From positions 744,001-808,000 of the forward strand of contig NZ_CP013444.1 of assembly GCF_001718835.1 (NCBI RefSeq): DNA of 64,000 nucleotides. Direction: 5' to 3'. This DNA is from Burkholderia cepacia (lineage in GTDB: Bacteria > Pseudomonadota > Gammaproteobacteria > Burkholderiales > Burkholderiaceae). The notes beneath the pieces are model-generated. The model saw only the letters and a list, made by a program, of their open reading frames with translations. It did no database searches and was not told the origin of the DNA. The position numbers and the translations under genes are program-made. This document shows positions 1-8,182 of the stretch, piece by piece. The first letter of the stretch is position 1; every line of letters starts with the position of its first letter.

Positions 1-1
1 T

Positions 2-475
2 TCGATCACGTTGGACCTGCACACCGGCGGCGCGCAGAAAAAGGTCGAGCTGCCCCTGAAGCTGCTCGTCGCGGGCGACTTCAGCGCCGGACGCGAGCAG
101 GCGCCGCTTGCCGAGCGGAAAAAGGTCAACATCGACAAGAACAACTTCGACGCGGTGCTTGCCGACTATGCGCCGGACCTGAAGATCGCCGCGGACAACA
201 CGCTGGCGGGCGATGGGTCGGAATTGGCGGCCAACCTGTCGTTCCGCTCGATCAAGGACTTTGAGCCTGAGCAGGTCGCACGCCAGATTCCGGAGCTTCA
301 GGCACTGCTGGCGATGCGCAACCTGCTGCGCGACCTGAAATCGAACCTGCTCGACAACGGCACGTTCCGCCGCGAGTTCGAGAAGGTGCTGAAGGACAAG
401 CGCCTGTCCGACAAGCTGCGCGGCGAACTGTCGCAGATCGCCACCGCCGCGACGCAGCCGGAAGGGCATGCGTGA
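2..475 (+). CDS. tssB: T6SS contractile sheath small subunit TssB (5' partial)
   Basis: TssB pairs with TssC to build the contractile cytoplasmic sheath of the type VI secretion system. The reading frame is open from base 2, so the true start lies upstream of the window; a TTG at base 11 is unlikely to be the start because family members carry about 20-30 more N-terminal residues. Visible signatures are LKLLVAGDFS near the start, the FRSIKDFEPEQVA segment, and a charged helical C-terminus (MRNLLRDLKSNLLDN). The stop at 473-475 is followed by a 73-base spacer and then tssC, the usual order. Confidence is high from the family motifs and the neighbour. Confidence 0.93.
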   Translation, partial: SITLDLHTGGAQKKVELPLKLLVAGDFSAGREQAPLAERKKVNIDKNNFDAVLADYAPDLKIAADNTLAGDGSELAANLSFRSIKDFEPEQVARQIPELQALLAMRNLLRDLKSNLLDNGTFRREFEKVLKDKRLSDKLRGELSQIATAATQPEGHA

Positions 476-548
476 GCGGAGCCGGGCCAAGCGTGCCTTT
501 ACCGCATTCCGAAAACAGGTTGCGATTCGATCGCAGACAGGACACGAG

Positions 549-2099
549 ATGAAATCCACTGAAACGCAGCAGACCGGCGCGACCGAGACCGTCGTGCTCG
601 ACGCCCCGCACGGCGACATCGACAGCGTGTACGCATCGCTGTGCAGCAAGATCAACCTGAAGCCCGTCAGCGAGGCGCGTCCGCTCGAGGCGTTCCGCGA
701 CAACGACATGCTGTCCGAGGCGTCCGCCGACGAGCGGATCGCGCGCGGCATGGGCGCGTTCCTCGAGCTCGTGGCCGGCGCGAGCCAGCCGGTCGACCGG
801 CTCGACAAGTCGCTGCTCGACTTCCATATCGGCCAGATCGACCGGCAGATCAGCCGCCAGCTCGACGCCGTGATGCATACGCCGGCGTTCCAGGCGCTCG
901 AAGCGCGCTGGCGCGGCCTGAAGATGCTGGTGAGCCGCACCGATTTCCGCAAGAACGCCAGGATCGAGGTGCTGGATGTGTCGAAGGACGCGCTGCAGCG
1001 CGACTTCGAGGACACGCCGGAGCTGATCCAGAGCGGCTTGTATCGTCTGACCTACATCGAGGAATACGACACGCCGGGCGGTCAGCCGATCAGCGCGATG
1101 ATCAGCGACTTCGAATTCAACAACTCGCCGATGGACGTTGCGCTGCTGCGCAATATCTCGAAGGTCGCCGCTGCCGCGCACATGCCGTTCATCGGCTCGG
1201 TCGGCCCGGCGTTCTTCGGCAAGCAGTCGATGGAAGAAGTCGCGGCGATCCAGGACATCGGCAACTACTTCGATCGCGCCGAGTACATCAAGTGGAAGAG
1301 CTTCCGCGATACCGACGATGCGCGTTACGTCGGCCTGACGATGCCGCGCGTGCTCGGCCGTCTGCCGTACGGCAAGGATACGGCGCCGGTGCGGGCGTTC
1401 AACTACGAGGAAGCCGTCAAGGGCCCTGATCACGACAAGTACTTGTGGATGAATGCGTCGTTCGCGTTCGCGGCGAACATGGTGCGCAGCTTCGTGAGCA
1501 ACGGCTGGTGCGTGCAGATTCGCGGGCCGCAGGCGGGCGGCAAGGTCGAGGACCTGCCGGTTCACCTGTACGACCTCGGCACCGGCTATCAGCCGAAGAT
1601 CCCGACCGAGGTGCTGATTCCGGAGACGCGCGAGTTCGAGTTCGCGAATCTGGGATTCATTCCGCTGTCGTTCTACAAGAACCACGACTTCGCGTGCTTC
1701 TTCTCGGCGAACTCGACGCAGAAGCCTGCGCTGTACGAGACCAAGGAGGCGACCGCGAACAGCCGCATCAACGCGCGCCTGCCGTACATTTTCCTGCTGT
1801 CGCGCATCGCGCACTACCTGAAGCTGATCCAGCGCGAGAACATCGGCACGACCAAGGACCGTCGTCTGCTCGAGCTCGAGCTGAACAACTGGATCAAGGG
1901 GCTCGTGACCGAGATGAAGGACCCGGGCGACGAACTGCAGGCGTCGCATCCGCTGCGCGAGGCGAAGGTGACGGTCGAGGACATCGAGGACAACCCGGGC
2001 TTCTTCCGCATCAAGCTGTTCATCGTGCCGCACTTCCAGGTCGAAGGGATGGACATCGGGCTGTCGCTCGTTTCGCAGATGCCGAAGGCGAAGAGCTGA
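549..2099 (+). CDS. tssC: T6SS contractile sheath large subunit TssC
   Basis: TssC is the large sheath subunit (VipB/ImpC/EvpB family) that polymerises with TssB around the Hcp tube. The start is the ATG at 549, behind an AGGA-type ribosome site at about 540; the frame is open further upstream to 468, but that part has no family character. This gives 516 residues, normal for the family. Typical segments are the central EYDTPGGQPISAMISDFEF block, FIGSVGPAFFG, and a C-terminal VEDIEDNPGFFRIKLFIVPH ending. In many loci hcp and tssE follow tssC; here vgrG comes next, so those genes must lie outside the window. Confidence 0.97.
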   Translation: MKSTETQQTGATETVVLDAPHGDIDSVYASLCSKINLKPVSEARPLEAFRDNDMLSEASADERIARGMGAFLELVAGASQPVDRLDKSLLDFHIGQIDRQISRQLDAVMHTPAFQALEARWRGLKMLVSRTDFRKNARIEVLDVSKDALQRDFEDTPELIQSGLYRLTYIEEYDTPGGQPISAMISDFEFNNSPMDVALLRNISKVAAAAHMPFIGSVGPAFFGKQSMEEVAAIQDIGNYFDRAEYIKWKSFRDTDDARYVGLTMPRVLGRLPYGKDTAPVRAFNYEEAVKGPDHDKYLWMNASFAFAANMVRSFVSNGWCVQIRGPQAGGKVEDLPVHLYDLGTGYQPKIPTEVLIPETREFEFANLGFIPLSFYKNHDFACFFSANSTQKPALYETKEATANSRINARLPYIFLLSRIAHYLKLIQRENIGTTKDRRLLELELNNWIKGLVTEMKDPGDELQASHPLREAKVTVEDIEDNPGFFRIKLFIVPHFQVEGMDIGLSLVSQMPKAKS

Positions 2100-2180
2100 T
2101 CTGACGTTTCCCGCATGAACCGCCGGGGCGATGATGGTCGCCCCGGCGGGGCATTGCGATCGTGCACCCGAGAGGATTCC

Positions 2181-4532
2181 ATGTCGATGATCTTGCCCTC
2201 GCAGGCTTATGAATTGAAGCTGGCGCCGCACCCGGCGCCGTTCTCGATCCTGAAATTCACTGGACTCGACCAGGTCAGCCAGTTGTACAGGTACGAGATT
2301 GAATTCACAAGCCCGGTGGCCGGTATTCCGATGGACCAGGTGCTTGGACGGCCGGCCAAGTTCATCGTCGACCCGATCGATCCGAACATGGACTATCTGA
2401 CAAAGATGTTCGGGGAGAACGCGGCGCAGTTCAGCAAGAAACCGCCGGCGTATACGGTCCACGGGATCATCACGAAGTTCGACGAGTTCGAAACGTCGGC
2501 TGACGAGACACGCTATCGGGTGGTGCTGGAGCCGACGCTCGCGGACCTCGATCGCGGCGTGACCAGCCGGCTGTTCCAGAAACAGTCGGTCGAGGAGATC
2601 GTTACCGATACGCTGCGGCATTACGGCTACCGCGCGGGCGTCGACTTCGTGTTCCAGTTGCGCGGGCAGTACAAACGCCGCGAGTACGTCACGCAGTATC
2701 ACGAGACGACGTTTGCCTTCATCCGGCGCATCTGCGCGGAAGAGGGAATCTGGTTCCGCTGGGAGCAGAAGAAGGATCGCGCGGTGGTCGTGTTCGGCGA
2801 TGATCTGGATGCGTATGCGCGCAAGCAGCGCACCGTTCCGTATCGCCGCGACTCGGGGCTTGAGAGTGTTGGAGCAGACGCAATCAAGACGCTTGGGCGG
2901 GAAACGCGGCGTGTGCCGGAGTCGGTACGGCTGCATGACTATAACCACCGGCTGGCAGGTGTTTCGCTGCTGGTCGAGGAAAACGCTGCCCGCGAAGACA
3001 AGACGACCAACGCTGTCGATTACCGATGGGGGGAACATTACGAGACGCCGGAGGAAGGCAAGCGCGTTGCTCGTCTCAGGCACGAGGCATATCTGGCCAG
3101 CCAGATTACGTTCAAAGGCACCGGCAATCCGTTCTGGCTCGAAGCCGGCGAGGTGATGCGGGTCGATCCGAAGCCGGCCGACGCGAAGCATGGGATATTC
3201 GTGACGTCGGTCGAGTCGCACGGCGGTCGCAACGAGTCGTATTGGGTGTCGTTCGAGGGGATTCCGTCTGATCGTGTCTGGCGGACCCACGTTGCATCGA
3301 TCCAGCGCCCCTCCATCGACGGTATTCTGCCGGCCCGCATCACGTCCCCTGGGGATTACAAGTACGCGTACCTGACGGAGCAGGGCTGGTACGTGATCAA
3401 GCTGCCGTTCGATCTCGACGAATGGAGTCCAGGCGGCACGAGTCGGCCGGTGCGGTTCGCCAAGCCGTATAGCGGCGAAAACTACGGGCATCACTTTCCG
3501 CTGATCGACGGTGCGGAAGTCGCGCTGGTCTTTACGCAAGGGAATCCGGATCGGCCCGTCATCATCGGCGCGATGCATGACAGCCTGCACCCGGATCTCG
3601 TCAACAATCTGAATCACACCCGAAACCTGATCCGTACCGCCGCGAAGAACGAGATGCGGATGGAGGACAAGGAGGGCGTCGAACATATCCACCTGACCAC
3701 GCCGAATCAGACCAGCGAGTTGAATCTGGGGCATATGGTCGATGAAGCTCGCGGAGAGCGAGGTCAGGGAGCCGAACTGCGCACGGATGGGCATCTCGCG
3801 GCGCGCGGTCCGAAGGGCATGTTGCTGACTACCGAAGCTCAGCCGGGAGCGTCGGGTCGCCAGCTCGACATGGGCGGTGCGCAAGAGCAACTGCAGCGGG
3901 CGATTGATCGCATGGAGTCGCTGTCCGAGGCCGTCCGGGCTGCCGAGGCGACGGTGGCCGAGCTGAAGCAGCAGAAGGCGTTCTATGCGGAAGCGCTTGA
4001 CGGCTTGAAGCGCGCTGCAATCCTCATGAGCGCGCCGTCAGGTATCGGACTCACGTCAGGCGAGCACCTGCAGGTCAACGCGGACCGAAATCTGATCGCG
4101 ACTGCCGGCGGGAACTTCGACGTTGGAATCATGCGGAATTTCACCGTTGCGGCGGGCAGACAGGTGTCGCTGTTCGCACAGGCGCAGGGCGTGCGAGTCA
4201 CCGCGGCCAAGCAGGACGTCGTCGTCCAGGCCCGTACGGGCGCGATGGCGCTGTCGTCGTCGAAGGATATGCGCTTCACCAGTACCGATGGCTCGATTCT
4301 CGCGACTTCTCGCGGCGCGCTTACGCTGACCAGCGGCGGCGCGTACCTCAAGATTGACGGCGGCAACATCGAGCTTGGGTGCCCCGGCGATATCACGCTC
4401 AAGTGCGGCAACTTTCACTGGACCGGCCCCGGCAATCTCTCGGTTCCTCTGCCCGCCATGCCGATCGGCCCATGCAAGGAGTGCTTCTTGGACGCGCACC
4501 GAGGGGTTGAAGCGATGACGGAGGTTGCGTGA
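2181..4532 (+). CDS. vgrG: T6SS spike protein VgrG with DUF2345 extension
   Basis: VgrG forms the trimeric spike at the tip of the Hcp tube and carries effectors. The start at 2181 follows a GAGAGG site; the upstream open frame from 2115 is not VgrG-like. Over 783 residues it shows a gp27-like N-terminus, the gp5/OB-fold region, and then a DUF2345-type beta-repeat tail with a short helical insert rich in Glu, Ala and Lys at about residues 570-620. The tail has alternating Gly-rich segments such as GGAYLKIDGGNIELGCPGD. It ends in a Cys-containing stretch (GPCKECFLDAH) that may contact the downstream adaptor or the PAAR tip; that is inference. Its stop overlaps the DUF4123 gene. Confidence 0.96.
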   Translation: MSMILPSQAYELKLAPHPAPFSILKFTGLDQVSQLYRYEIEFTSPVAGIPMDQVLGRPAKFIVDPIDPNMDYLTKMFGENAAQFSKKPPAYTVHGIITKFDEFETSADETRYRVVLEPTLADLDRGVTSRLFQKQSVEEIVTDTLRHYGYRAGVDFVFQLRGQYKRREYVTQYHETTFAFIRRICAEEGIWFRWEQKKDRAVVVFGDDLDAYARKQRTVPYRRDSGLESVGADAIKTLGRETRRVPESVRLHDYNHRLAGVSLLVEENAAREDKTTNAVDYRWGEHYETPEEGKRVARLRHEAYLASQITFKGTGNPFWLEAGEVMRVDPKPADAKHGIFVTSVESHGGRNESYWVSFEGIPSDRVWRTHVASIQRPSIDGILPARITSPGDYKYAYLTEQGWYVIKLPFDLDEWSPGGTSRPVRFAKPYSGENYGHHFPLIDGAEVALVFTQGNPDRPVIIGAMHDSLHPDLVNNLNHTRNLIRTAAKNEMRMEDKEGVEHIHLTTPNQTSELNLGHMVDEARGERGQGAELRTDGHLAARGPKGMLLTTEAQPGASGRQLDMGGAQEQLQRAIDRMESLSEAVRAAEATVAELKQQKAFYAEALDGLKRAAILMSAPSGIGLTSGEHLQVNADRNLIATAGGNFDVGIMRNFTVAAGRQVSLFAQAQGVRVTAAKQDVVVQARTGAMALSSSKDMRFTSTDGSILATSRGALTLTSGGAYLKIDGGNIELGCPGDITLKCGNFHWTGPGNLSVPLPAMPIGPCKECFLDAHRGVEAMTEVA

Positions 4533-5524
4533 TGCTCGAAGCAAATCGCATCATGTCGGCCGGTGACACGGAGGCGGCGTGGGAGCAGTGGCGCAAGCGC
4601 TTGTTGTCGCAATTCGAAGCGTTCGACGCAAGCGATGCTTCGGGGTATCTGTACATACTCGCGGATGCGCGCGCGAATCCGGACCTCGGCAAGCTCTTGG
4701 CACGGGTGCCCAAGCTCGAGTGGGTGTCGTTATGGCAGGGTACCGTCGTCGAATCCTACGCGGATATCGCACCATACCTGATCGCGATCGATCGTTTCGC
4801 TTTCGACGATCCGCACGACCTGCAGAGCCGGCTCGTTCGACGGCTCTGGAAAGAGTCCTCCGGGCTGCACATGCTGACGTGGATATGGTCCCCGTTCCCG
4901 ACACGGATTCTGACCGAACACTTCCAATCGTTCTGCCGTTATTCGACGCCGGACAAGCGCGCGTTCTTCCTGCATTTCTACGACAACCGAATTCTCGCCC
5001 GCTTGCGTGCCGTCTGGAGCGCGGAGCAGGCCCAGGCGTTTCTGTCGCCGTGTGCCGAAATCTGGTATCGCGATCGCGAACTGAACGAGATCGTCTGGCG
5101 CAATGATGCAGACGCGGCGGATGGCGTGGTCGATGGAGAGCAGGTGCTGACGGTCGAGCAGCACATGGCGTTGCTCCGGCTCGGTCGTGCCGACAAACTC
5201 GCGATGCAATTGCGCACGATGTATGGGGCGATGCTTGATGACCTTCCGGATTCGGTGCTCTACCGACGCGTTTCGGAACAGCTTGAACGCGCTGCGCGGC
5301 ACCGTGTTACGGGAGATGACGATCTCCTGAACTACGTTTCGAAGGGGGTTGTCGTGTCGCCTCGATTCGACGAACACCCGGTCATTCGGGAGCGCTTGGT
5401 GCGCGCGATGAATGGTGAGCAGACGTATCGGGACGCGTTGAGTCAGATTGATGGCGACGTCTTGCGCGAGGCGTCTCGGATGGAGCCGGGCTCGGACGAA
5501 CGTGGGGTGCCGGCGCATGATTAA
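4532..5524 (+). CDS. DUF4123 T6SS effector adaptor (Tap/TEC type)
   Basis: DUF4123 proteins load a specific effector onto VgrG and are nearly always encoded between vgrG and the effector. The ATG at 4532 overlaps the vgrG stop; a GTG one codon earlier at 4529 is also possible. N-terminal family features are GYLYILADARANPDLGKLL, then WVSLWQGT and APYLIAID, and later LHMLTWIWSPFP. The C-terminal third is less typical and may be the cargo-binding part. Length is about 330 residues. Its stop overlaps the first lipoprotein gene by 8 bases, so adaptor and putative immunity genes are translationally coupled. The likely cargo is the Tle1-like protein at 8959-11199. Confidence 0.88.
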   Translation: MLEANRIMSAGDTEAAWEQWRKRLLSQFEAFDASDASGYLYILADARANPDLGKLLARVPKLEWVSLWQGTVVESYADIAPYLIAIDRFAFDDPHDLQSRLVRRLWKESSGLHMLTWIWSPFPTRILTEHFQSFCRYSTPDKRAFFLHFYDNRILARLRAVWSAEQAQAFLSPCAEIWYRDRELNEIVWRNDADAADGVVDGEQVLTVEQHMALLRLGRADKLAMQLRTMYGAMLDDLPDSVLYRRVSEQLERAARHRVTGDDDLLNYVSKGVVVSPRFDEHPVIRERLVRAMNGEQTYRDALSQIDGDVLREASRMEPGSDERGVPAHD

Positions 5525-6308
5525 ACGACTCTGTTTGGCGATGGTCGTAGTGCTGACGCTGGCCGGTTGCGACGCGTTTTCATCCGGGCCGACGTACCGT
5601 GGCGTCAGCGTCATGGGGCTCAACTACACACCGTTCAACCTGAGCAGGTTCACTATCCGCGACGAATATGGCAATAGGGCAAGTGGTGGAGGTGATCTGC
5701 CGCCAAGCGCGGGTGCGGGCAGCCTAAGTTGTTGCTACAAGCTGAAAGGGACGAGCTTTACGGTCGACTGGGAGGTGTACGACGCGGATGAGGCCATCAA
5801 GGATCTATACGCACCAATCAAGAAGATCCACAAGACAACCGAGGTCAAGTTCCCGCCGACAAAAGTCGCAGGTGGAGCAGGGGAAGTCGTGCTTGCCGTG
5901 CACTTCTATCCCGACGATCACATCGAGTTCGAGTTTCGAAACGACATGAGCGGAACGAGGATCGCTTACACGAAAGTGGACCACTGGTTTCAAACCAAAT
6001 ATGGAAAGGTGGCCACCCCGGATGATGAAGACGTGGCCGTCGAGTTTAGACGTACGGCCCGCATTGCGTCGCAGGGTTGGTTGAAGTACCGCCTGACTGA
6101 TACGACAGATCTTGAGCAGTACGTGTACTTCGCGCGACTCGTCAATCCGAAGTTTGATGAGCATCCGGCCGTTCAGCGGATCTTGCAGGAGACGAAGGGC
6201 AAACCTGGCGCGTTCGGCGCTGCGATGCAGGGCTTGCCGGACGCCGTTGTCCAGGAAATCAAGGGCAATCGCTTTGATCGCAGGTCGAATGAGGGAAAGC
6301 ATGGCTGA
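5517..6308 (+). CDS. Putative immunity lipoprotein, copy 1 (DUF3304-like)
   Basis: This is a 263-residue lipoprotein with a type II signal peptide; the lipobox LAGC ends at Cys18, so it should sit in the periplasm on the inner or outer membrane. The mature part has YRGVSVMGLNYTPFNLSRF, a double-Cys LSCCYKLKG segment and VVLAVHFYPDDHIEFEF. It resembles the DUF3304 lipoproteins found beside T6SS phospholipase genes. Together with the effector downstream this suggests an immunity protein that neutralises the lipase in the periplasm; that role is inference. The start at 5517 overlaps the end of the DUF4123 gene. It is nearly identical to copies 3 and 4, and its GC content is lower than that of the flanking T6SS genes. 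Confidence 0.85.
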   Translation: MIKRLCLAMVVVLTLAGCDAFSSGPTYRGVSVMGLNYTPFNLSRFTIRDEYGNRASGGGDLPPSAGAGSLSCCYKLKGTSFTVDWEVYDADEAIKDLYAPIKKIHKTTEVKFPPTKVAGGAGEVVLAVHFYPDDHIEFEFRNDMSGTRIAYTKVDHWFQTKYGKVATPDDEDVAVEFRRTARIASQGWLKYRLTDTTDLEQYVYFARLVNPKFDEHPAVQRILQETKGKPGAFGAAMQGLPDAVVQEIKGNRFDRRSNEGKHG

Positions 6309-6336
6309 TCCGAATCAACTTGATTTTGACGATTAG
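6301..6336 (+). pseudogene. Remnant of effector 5' end after copy 1
   Basis: A start codon overlapping the end of copy 1 opens an 11-codon frame, MADPNQLDFDD, which then stops. It occupies the same place, with the same overlap, as the intact effector start after copy 4 (MTDKNRLDSADQ). The match is short, but the position and the MxDxxxxDxxD pattern recur after copies 1, 2 and 3. It reads best as a degraded copy of the effector N-terminus left by tandem duplication. Confidence 0.5.
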
Positions 6337-6403
6337 CGATGCTTTGGGTGCGAGGGACTTTCCGATCATCGATTCGCTCCTTTGAAAATTGAAAATCCGG
6401 ACC

Positions 6404-7192
6404 ATGTTTAAAAAGATAGTTTCCTTGATGCTGGTTTTGTTTGCATTGGCGGGATGTGACGCCTTGTCACCGGTGCCAACCTATAGTGGCTTCAGCGTCG
6501 AGGGGTTCAACTACATGCCGTTCAATCTCACGCGATTCGTTATTCGAGATCAGTACGGCAACACCGCGAGCGGTGGGGGAGATCTTCCGCCAGGATCTGG
6601 GGAAGGAAGTCTAAGTTGCTGTTACAAGTTGAAGGGAACGGATTTTACGGTTGACTGGGAAATTTACGACCAAGATAAGTTTATGGAGAATCCGTATGCT
6701 CCAATCAAAAAAATCAAAAAAAATTCATCGATCAAGTTGCCCCCGACAAAAATCTCGGGTGGGGCCGGAGAGGTCGTGCTGGCAGTTCATTTCTATCCGG
6801 ACGATCATGTTGAATTTGAGTTTAGAACCGATCTAAGTGGAACTCGAATCGAATACGACGAAGTATGGGACTGGCTACGGAAAACTCATAAGCAACTGAT
6901 CGATCCGAAAAACGAGGATGACTCGATCATCTTCAGGCGTGTGGCCAAACTTGCCGCTCAAGGGTGGTTGAAGTATGGATTCACGAACACGGAAGATCTG
7001 CAGCAGTACTGCTATTTCTTCCTGCTCAATCCCAAGTTTGACCAGCATCCCGACATCCGGCGCATCTTGCTGGAAACACAAGGAAAGCCGGGGCGCTTCG
7101 CATCTGCGATGCGCAAGTTGCCGGACGCGACCGTTCGCGATGTCAAGAACGATCGATTCGACCGTTTGGCCACGGAGGGACAGCATGGTTGA
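6404..7192 (+). CDS. Putative immunity lipoprotein, copy 2 (diverged)
   Basis: This 262-residue paralogue of copy 1 has the lipobox LAGC at Cys18. The start ATG at 6404 is preferred to an in-frame TTG at 6389 because it gives a compact signal peptide. The core motifs LSCCYKLKG and VVLAVHFYPDDHVEFEF are kept, but the sequence is clearly diverged elsewhere, for example KKIKKNSSIKLPPTK and WDWLRKTHKQLIDPK. Codon use is more AT-rich than in the other copies, with AAA and AAT common. This suggests a separately acquired or older allele in the array, perhaps protecting against a different effector variant; that is inference. Confidence 0.83.
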   Translation: MFKKIVSLMLVLFALAGCDALSPVPTYSGFSVEGFNYMPFNLTRFVIRDQYGNTASGGGDLPPGSGEGSLSCCYKLKGTDFTVDWEIYDQDKFMENPYAPIKKIKKNSSIKLPPTKISGGAGEVVLAVHFYPDDHVEFEFRTDLSGTRIEYDEVWDWLRKTHKQLIDPKNEDDSIIFRRVAKLAAQGWLKYGFTNTEDLQQYCYFFLLNPKFDQHPDIRRILLETQGKPGRFASAMRKLPDATVRDVKNDRFDRLATEGQHG

Positions 7193-7295
7193 TCTCGATC
7201 GACCAGATTCCGACGATCAGGCGTGTACGGCTCACGAGACGGAGCCGGGATATCGAATTGTTTTCCAGAATTTGGAGTATTTCACCCATGCTTAA
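7185..7295 (+). pseudogene. Remnant of effector 5' end after copy 2
   Basis: A 36-codon frame starts inside the last codons of copy 2 and begins MVDLDRPDSDDQACTA. It matches the start pattern of the intact effector (MTDKNRLDSADQ) and stops where copy 3 starts at 7288. A GGAG ribosome site for copy 3 lies inside it, so even if it is not a functional protein its translation could couple copies 2 and 3. I call it a broken duplicate of the effector N-terminus. Confidence 0.55.
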
Positions 7296-8079
7296 ACGGC
7301 TTGTCATCTTGCTGTTCGCCGCGCTGACGCTGGCTGGTTGCGATGCGTTTTCATCCGAGCCGACGTACCGTGGCGTCAGCGTCATGGGGCTCAACTACAC
7401 ACCGTTCAACCTGAGCAGGTTCACCATCCGCGACAAATATGGCAATAGGGCAAGTGGCGGAGGTGATCTACCGCCGAGCGCGGGTGCGGGCAGCCTAAGT
7501 TGTTGCTACAAGCTGAAAGGGACGAGTTTTACGGTCGACTGGGAGGTGTATGACGCGGATGAGGCTATCAAGGATCTATACGCCCCCATCAAGAAGATCC
7601 ACAAGAGGACTGAGGTCAAGTTTCCCCCGACCAAGGTCGCTGGCGGAGCCGGGGAAGTCGTGCTTGCTGTGCACTTCTATCCTGACGATCACATCGAGTT
7701 CGAGTTTCGAAACGACATGAGCGGAACGAGGATTGCTTACACGAAAGTGGACCACTGGTTTCAAACCAAATATGGAAAGGTGACCACCCCGGATGATGAA
7801 GACATGGCTGTCGAGTTTAGACGTACGGCCCGCGTTGCGTCGCAAGGCTGGTTGAAGTACCGCCTGACTGATACGACAGATCTTGAGCAGTACGTGTACT
7901 TCACGCGGCTCGTCAATCCGAAGTTTGATGAGCATCCGGCCGTTCAGCGGATCTTGCAGGAGACGAAGGGCAAACCTGGTGCGTTCGGCGCTGCGATGCA
8001 GAGCTTGCCGGACGCCGTTGTCCGGGAAATCAAGGGCAATCGCTTTGATCGCATATCGAATGAGGGACAGCATGGTTGA
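7288..8079 (+). CDS. Putative immunity lipoprotein, copy 3 (DUF3304-like)
   Basis: This 263-residue lipoprotein starts at ATG 7288 with a GGAG site about 10 bases upstream. The signal peptide is MLKRLVILLFAALTLAGC with the lipid-bearing Cys at 18. After the signal peptide it is almost identical to copy 1, including the double Cys and the FYPDDH segment. Differences from copy 4 are few, for example SLSCC against RLSCC and AGGAGEV against AGRVGEV. It probably acts as a periplasmic immunity protein like its neighbours, and dosage is the simplest reason to keep near-identical copies. Confidence 0.85.
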   Translation: MLKRLVILLFAALTLAGCDAFSSEPTYRGVSVMGLNYTPFNLSRFTIRDKYGNRASGGGDLPPSAGAGSLSCCYKLKGTSFTVDWEVYDADEAIKDLYAPIKKIHKRTEVKFPPTKVAGGAGEVVLAVHFYPDDHIEFEFRNDMSGTRIAYTKVDHWFQTKYGKVTTPDDEDMAVEFRRTARVASQGWLKYRLTDTTDLEQYVYFTRLVNPKFDEHPAVQRILQETKGKPGAFGAAMQSLPDAVVREIKGNRFDRISNEGQHG

Positions 8080-8182
8080 TCTCGATCGACCAGATTCCGA
8101 CGATCAGGCGTGTATGGCTCGCAAGACGGAGCCGGGATATCGAATTGTTTTCCGGAATTTGGAGTATTTCACCCATGCTTAA
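8072..8182 (+). pseudogene. Remnant of effector 5' end after copy 3
   Basis: This 36-codon frame begins MVDLDRPDSDDQACMA and is the 887-bp repeat partner of the remnant at 7185-7295, with four residue differences. It overlaps the end of copy 3 and stops within the first codons of copy 4, exactly as the previous one does. Confidence 0.55.

Noticed and set aside
252..3890. Very long minus-strand open frame opposite tssB, tssC and vgrG
   Set aside because: It has no family features, lies opposite three clear genes, and such antisense frames are expected at this GC content.
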